Assembly: GCA_030447125.1 (NCBI GenBank)
Contig: JAUJLZ010000056.1
Span: forward strand, 1-9,695
Direction of reading: 5' to 3'
DNA: 9,695 bases
From: Acidimicrobiales bacterium
Lineage (GTDB): Bacteria; Actinomycetota; Acidimicrobiia; Acidimicrobiales; CADCSY01
Shown one piece after another: positions 6,987-9,695 of the stretch. The position numbers and the translations under genes are program-made. Each line of letters opens with the position of its first letter. The first letter of the stretch is position 1. The notes under the pieces were generated by a model. It worked only from the letters and a program-made list of their open reading frames with translations. It ran no database searches and was not told the DNA's origin.

Positions 6987-8756
6987 GTGCTGGACCGCCG
7001 TGACCTCCTTCGTCGCCTCCCAGCAGTCGCCGCCGGCCTGGTGCTCGCGCCCCGCCATCGCCTGGCCGTTCCGCCGAGCGCCACTCCCGTCAGCGACGAC
7101 GGGGCCGTCTTCGTCCACGGTGTGGCCAGCGGGGACCCGACCACCAACGCGGTGGTGTTGTGGACCCGGATCTCGCGTGCCGGTGCTCGAGAAGACGTCG
7201 AGGTGCGCTGGATGGTGGCCTCCGATCCCGGGCTCCGCCAGGTGGTGGCCCAGGGCGAGACCCGCACCCGGGCCGAGCGCGACTGGACGGTCCACGTCGA
7301 TGTGCAGGACCTGGCCCCGGGCTCCACCTGGTGGTACCGCTTCGAAGCCCTCGAGCAACGCTCGCCCACCGGGCGCACCCGCACGGCCAACGGTCCTGAC
7401 GACGGCCGGGAGCTTCGTCTGGGCGTGGTCTCGTGTGCCTCCTTCGCCGCCGGGTACTTCACCGCCTACCGGCATCTGGCGGAACGCGACCTCGACCTGG
7501 TCGTGCACCTCGGTGATGCCATCTACGAGGCCGAAGATGGTGCGTCGGTCCGTGCCCACCTGCCTCCGAGCGAGCCGGTGACGCTGACCGGCTACCGCCT
7601 ACGCCACGCCCAGTACCGCGGTGACCCCGACCTCCAGGTCCTGTGCCAGCGCGCGCCTCTGGCCATGGTGTGGGACGACCACGAGGTGGCCGGCAACGCC
7701 TGGGAAGGTGGAGCTGAAGGCCACAACCCCCGCACCCAGGGTCCCTGGGTCCAGCGACGGGCCGACGCCCTGCAGGCCTACCTCGAATGGTTCCCGCTGC
7801 GCAGGCCCGACCCTTCCGCCCCCCGACGCATCTGGCGTTCGCTCCCCCTCGGGTCCAACGGCGAGCTGGTGCTCCTCGACACCCGCCACGACGGCCGGGA
7901 CCGCCAGGTCGGCTCCCACCTCGAGGATCCTGCGGCCGCCCTCACCGACCCTGAGCGGCGCATCATGTCGAGCGACCAGGAGGTGTGGCTGGCCCAGCGC
8001 CTGCGCACGTCGACGGGAGCATGGCGGATCCTGGCCAACCAGGTGCTGTTCTCGCCGTTGCGCTACCAGCTGCCCCCCTCCGTCGCCCAGCTCGCCAACC
8101 CGCTCGGCCTGGTCGTGGCCGGCGCGGTGATGAACCCCGACCAGTGGGACGGCTACCCCGCCGCCCGTCAACGCCTGCTCGAGGTCATCGCCGACGACGC
8201 CGTAGGCCCCGTCGTGGTGCTCACCGGCGACATCCACTCGTCGTGGGCCTTCGACGTGCCGGCCGGGGCGGAGCCCGGGGGGCCCTCGGTGGCGGTGGAG
8301 CTGGTGGCCCCGAGCGTGACCTCCACCAGCTTCGCCCAGATCGTCGGTCCCGATTCCGAGCTGGTGGCCCAGGGTCTGAGGGCCGTGATCGAAGATCAAC
8401 TCCCCCACGTCCGCTGGGCGGAGATCCGCCGCCACGGCTACCTCGTGGTCGGGGTCAGCCTGGAGCGGGTCCAGGCCGACTGGTGGCACGTCGAGTCCGT
8501 CGACGATGCCGCCGCCGGCGAGCACCTCGCGGCGTCGTGGTCCGTCGTCGCCGGTGACCCCCGGCTCCGAGCGGCGGCGGCGCCCTTGGTCGACCGATCC
8601 CTGCCGGCACCCCTGCCCGTCCCCCCTCCCCCGCCCGGCCCCCGAGGACCCGCCGGCCTCGATCCTCTCCCCCAGGCACTCGGGGTGCTGACGGCGGCCG
8701 CGCTGGCCGTCGGTGGCGGCCTCTTGGCCCTGCGCCGGCGCCGGCGTCAAGGCTGA
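6987..8756 (+). CDS. PhoD-like alkaline phosphatase/phosphodiesterase with Tat signal and C-terminal membrane anchor
   Basis: A 589-residue exported metallophosphatase of the PhoD family, which releases phosphate from phosphomonoesters or phosphodiesters outside the cell using Fe/Ca-type metal centres. A twin-arginine signal begins at once (LDRRDLLRRL, then a hydrophobic AVAAGLVLA stretch), which fixes the GTG start; no other usable in-frame start retains it. The PhoD N-terminal domain starts at FVHGVASGDP (42-51) with VVLWTR (56-61). The catalytic domain shows SC150, HLGDAIYE (174-181), WDDHEVAGN (229-237), LLDTRHDGR (296-304) and TGDIHSSWAFDV (413-424). C150, D177, Y180, N237, D415 and H417 are the likely metal ligands by family analogy. 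After a Pro-rich stretch (about 540-555) comes a hydrophobic segment at about 563-582 and a five-arginine tail, so the protein is probably tethered to the membrane. There is no visible Shine-Dalgarno. It may be transcribed with the reductase, 36 nt upstream. Confidence 0.92.
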   Translation: MLDRRDLLRRLPAVAAGLVLAPRHRLAVPPSATPVSDDGAVFVHGVASGDPTTNAVVLWTRISRAGAREDVEVRWMVASDPGLRQVVAQGETRTRAERDWTVHVDVQDLAPGSTWWYRFEALEQRSPTGRTRTANGPDDGRELRLGVVSCASFAAGYFTAYRHLAERDLDLVVHLGDAIYEAEDGASVRAHLPPSEPVTLTGYRLRHAQYRGDPDLQVLCQRAPLAMVWDDHEVAGNAWEGGAEGHNPRTQGPWVQRRADALQAYLEWFPLRRPDPSAPRRIWRSLPLGSNGELVLLDTRHDGRDRQVGSHLEDPAAALTDPERRIMSSDQEVWLAQRLRTSTGAWRILANQVLFSPLRYQLPPSVAQLANPLGLVVAGAVMNPDQWDGYPAARQRLLEVIADDAVGPVVVLTGDIHSSWAFDVPAGAEPGGPSVAVELVAPSVTSTSFAQIVGPDSELVAQGLRAVIEDQLPHVRWAEIRRHGYLVVGVSLERVQADWWHVESVDDAAAGEHLAASWSVVAGDPRLRAAAAPLVDRSLPAPLPVPPPPPGPRGPAGLDPLPQALGVLTAAALAVGGGLLALRRRRRQG

Positions 8757-8835
8757 ACCAGCCTCGGACTCGCCCCATGAGGTAGAGCATCGGTGGCGAC
8801 GTGCACACCGCCAGCCGGTGGTCGATGCTGGAGGG

Positions 8836-9390
8836 GTGCACGCCCGGGGTCACGAGTACGACCAACGCTTCACCGAACGGGCCGCCGCCGGCCACGACGT
8901 GCACGGAGAGGCCGACTTCGTCGCCGCCCTCGGGCCCGACGCTGTGCTCGACGGCGGTTGCGGCACGGGACGGGTCGCCATCGAGCTCGCCCGCCGGGGC
9001 GTCTCCGTGGTCGGCGTCGACGTGGATCCCGAGATGCTCGCCGCCGCCCGGGCCAAAGCCCCGACGCTCGATTGGCGCCAGGGCGACCTGGCCAGCGTCG
9101 AACTGCCGCCGGCCCGCTTCGACGTCGTGGTGCTGGCCGGCAACGTGATGATCTTCGTCGAACCAGGGACCGAAGCGGCAGTCGTCGCCAACCTCGCGCC
9201 CGCTCTGGTGCCCGGCGGTCTCCTGGTGGCCGGCTTCCAGCTCCGACCCGAGCGCATCTCCATCGCCGGCTACGACCGTTGCTGCGCCGACGCCGGTCTC
9301 GAGCTGGTGGAGCGGTGGTCGACGTGGGACCGTCGAGGCTGGTCTGACGACGACGACTACACCGTCTCCGTTCACCGCCGCAGGCGCTGA
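8836..9390 (+). CDS. class I SAM-dependent methyltransferase
   Basis: A 184-residue Rossmann-fold methyltransferase, close to the minimal size for the fold. Motif I is VLDGGCGTGRVAIEL (GGCGTG at about 40-45), followed by VVGVDVDPEML with the acidic SAM-ribose residue near D62, then RQGDL (motif II/III region), FDVVVLAGNVMIFVEPGTE (motif IV region) and LVPGGLLVAGFQL. The C-terminus ends in a YTVSVHRRR strand. The substrate cannot be inferred. GTG 8836 was chosen because the preceding frame has no domain content and overlaps the phosphatase gene, and because relatives as I remember them begin close to the HEYDQRF segment. GGAGG at 8830-8834 sits only 1 nt before this GTG, which is unusually tight; GTG 8818 (190 residues) is the alternative. 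The product is cytosolic, with no signal peptide. Confidence 0.85.
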   Translation: MHARGHEYDQRFTERAAAGHDVHGEADFVAALGPDAVLDGGCGTGRVAIELARRGVSVVGVDVDPEMLAAARAKAPTLDWRQGDLASVELPPARFDVVVLAGNVMIFVEPGTEAAVVANLAPALVPGGLLVAGFQLRPERISIAGYDRCCADAGLELVERWSTWDRRGWSDDDDYTVSVHRRRR

Positions 9391-9405
9391 CCTTGGGTCA
9401 ACGCC
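9383..9405. terminator. hairpin at convergent gene junction, possible bidirectional terminator
   Basis: GGCG-C-TGACC, loop TTG, GGTCA-A-CGCC forms a stem of nine pairs with one C/A mismatch and a 3-nt loop. It overlaps the methyltransferase stop codon (9388-9390) and fills most of the 19-nt gap to the stop of the opposing gene at 9410. The position between convergent genes suits a shared terminator. No T-tract flanks it on either side, so intrinsic termination would be of the U-tract-independent kind often proposed for high-GC actinobacteria. Confidence 0.5.
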
Positions 9406-9409
9406 GCGA

Positions 9410-9695
9410 TCAGTGCTCCTCGCTGACGCTCGTGTCCACCAACTCAAAGGTGGAGCGATGGGGAGTGAAGTCGACGTGGCGGTTGACGGCGTAGATCGCC
9501 TCTGGTGCGCACAGGGAGAGCACCAGAGCCTGCTCGTGGACGAGGCGGTCCATGCGGTCGGCGATCTGTGCCTGTCGCAGCTTGTTGGTGGCTCCCACCA
9601 GCTCGGCCCACAGCTCCTCGAACGCCGGCACCACGGGTCCGCTGCGCCAGGCGCCGAGCTCACCCACAAAGGCGTGGTGCAACTCCATGGGTGGG
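9410..9695 (-). CDS. C-terminal part of a probable family 5 (peptide-type) ABC transporter solute-binding protein, cut by window edge
   Basis: The minus-strand frame is open from the window edge to the stop at 9410-9412, giving about 95 visible residues. The sequence shows FEELWAELVGATNKLRQAQI, then DRMDRLVHEQALVLSLCAPEAIYAVNRHVDFTPH, then STFELVDTSVSEEH at the end. This resembles the last helix and strand of SBP_bac_5 proteins, where a conserved (Y)xxxQxL.......P...YAVN..V.F.P stretch is followed by a short tail. Such proteins bind oligopeptides, nickel or other small solutes outside the membrane for an ABC importer. The ATG at 9688-9686 is probably internal, because the frame continues upstream of it and the fragment contains neither a signal peptide nor an N-terminal lobe. 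Assignment rests on the C-terminal pattern only. Confidence 0.6.
   Translation of the reverse strand, partial: PPMELHHAFVGELGAWRSGPVVPAFEELWAELVGATNKLRQAQIADRMDRLVHEQALVLSLCAPEAIYAVNRHVDFTPHRSTFELVDTSVSEEH

Noticed and set aside
5577..7559. A 660-codon open frame on the minus strand antisense to the reductase and phosphatase
   Set aside because: Low-complexity Gly/Pro/Ala/His translation without motifs, opposite well-supported genes; explained by GC bias.
8733..8746. 14-nt perfect palindrome (CGCCGG/CGCCGGCG) near the phosphatase 3' end
   Set aside because: It is produced by alternating CGC/CGG arginine codons of the basic tail and has no loop, so a codon-use explanation is enough.
8787..8828. 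GCATCG ... CGATGC inverted repeat before the methyltransferase gene
   Set aside because: Six-bp arms separated by 30 nt with no supporting context; likely chance.

Overview
This is a gene-dense, very GC-rich window with strong G/C preference at third codon positions. Four of the six plus-strand genes appear to start with GTG. Together with the protein families present (an actinobacterial-style polyprenyl/menaquinone reductase, a VanW protein with PG-binding-type N-terminal regions, a Tat-exported PhoD), this points to a high-GC actinomycete. A lineage such as Acidimicrobiia is plausible, but that is an inference and no rRNA or marker gene confirms it. There is no sign of phage, transposon, CRISPR, tRNA or rRNA.

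Layout: six genes run left to right and one partial gene at the right edge points back. (1) 2-1636, ABC1/UbiB-family atypical kinase-like protein. (2) 1783-3915, secreted subtilisin-family (S8) protease with an I9 propeptide and two C-terminal Ig-like repeats. (3) 3970-5607, membrane-anchored VanW-family envelope protein. (4) 5682-6950, geranylgeranyl-reductase-family FAD enzyme, most like menaquinone side-chain reductases. (5) 6987-8756, PhoD-like phosphatase with a Tat signal and a C-terminal membrane anchor. (6) 8836-9390, small SAM-dependent methyltransferase. (7) 9410-9695, minus strand, C-terminal end of what looks like a family 5 (peptide-type) ABC solute-binding protein, cut by the window edge. 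Gaps are short (146, 54, 74, 36, 79 and 19 nt), so no gene-free stretch exceeds 300 nt.

How the genes fit together: protease, VanW protein, PhoD and the solute-binding protein act outside the cytoplasmic membrane, so the region has an envelope/exported-protein character. The UbiB-like protein and the reductase both belong to families tied to isoprenoid quinone or polyprenyl lipids. The genes need not form one operon. The protease has a 146-nt leader region with an 11-nt direct repeat, and the reductase has a -10-like TAGGCT placed as expected for a leaderless transcript, so at least two internal promoters are likely.

I do not see a clearly new multi-gene system here. The best leads are the tandem repeat in front of the protease gene, the variant KxGQ motif (KLAQ) in the ABC1 protein, the Tat-signal plus C-terminal-anchor architecture of the phosphatase, and the hairpin at the convergent gene junction.
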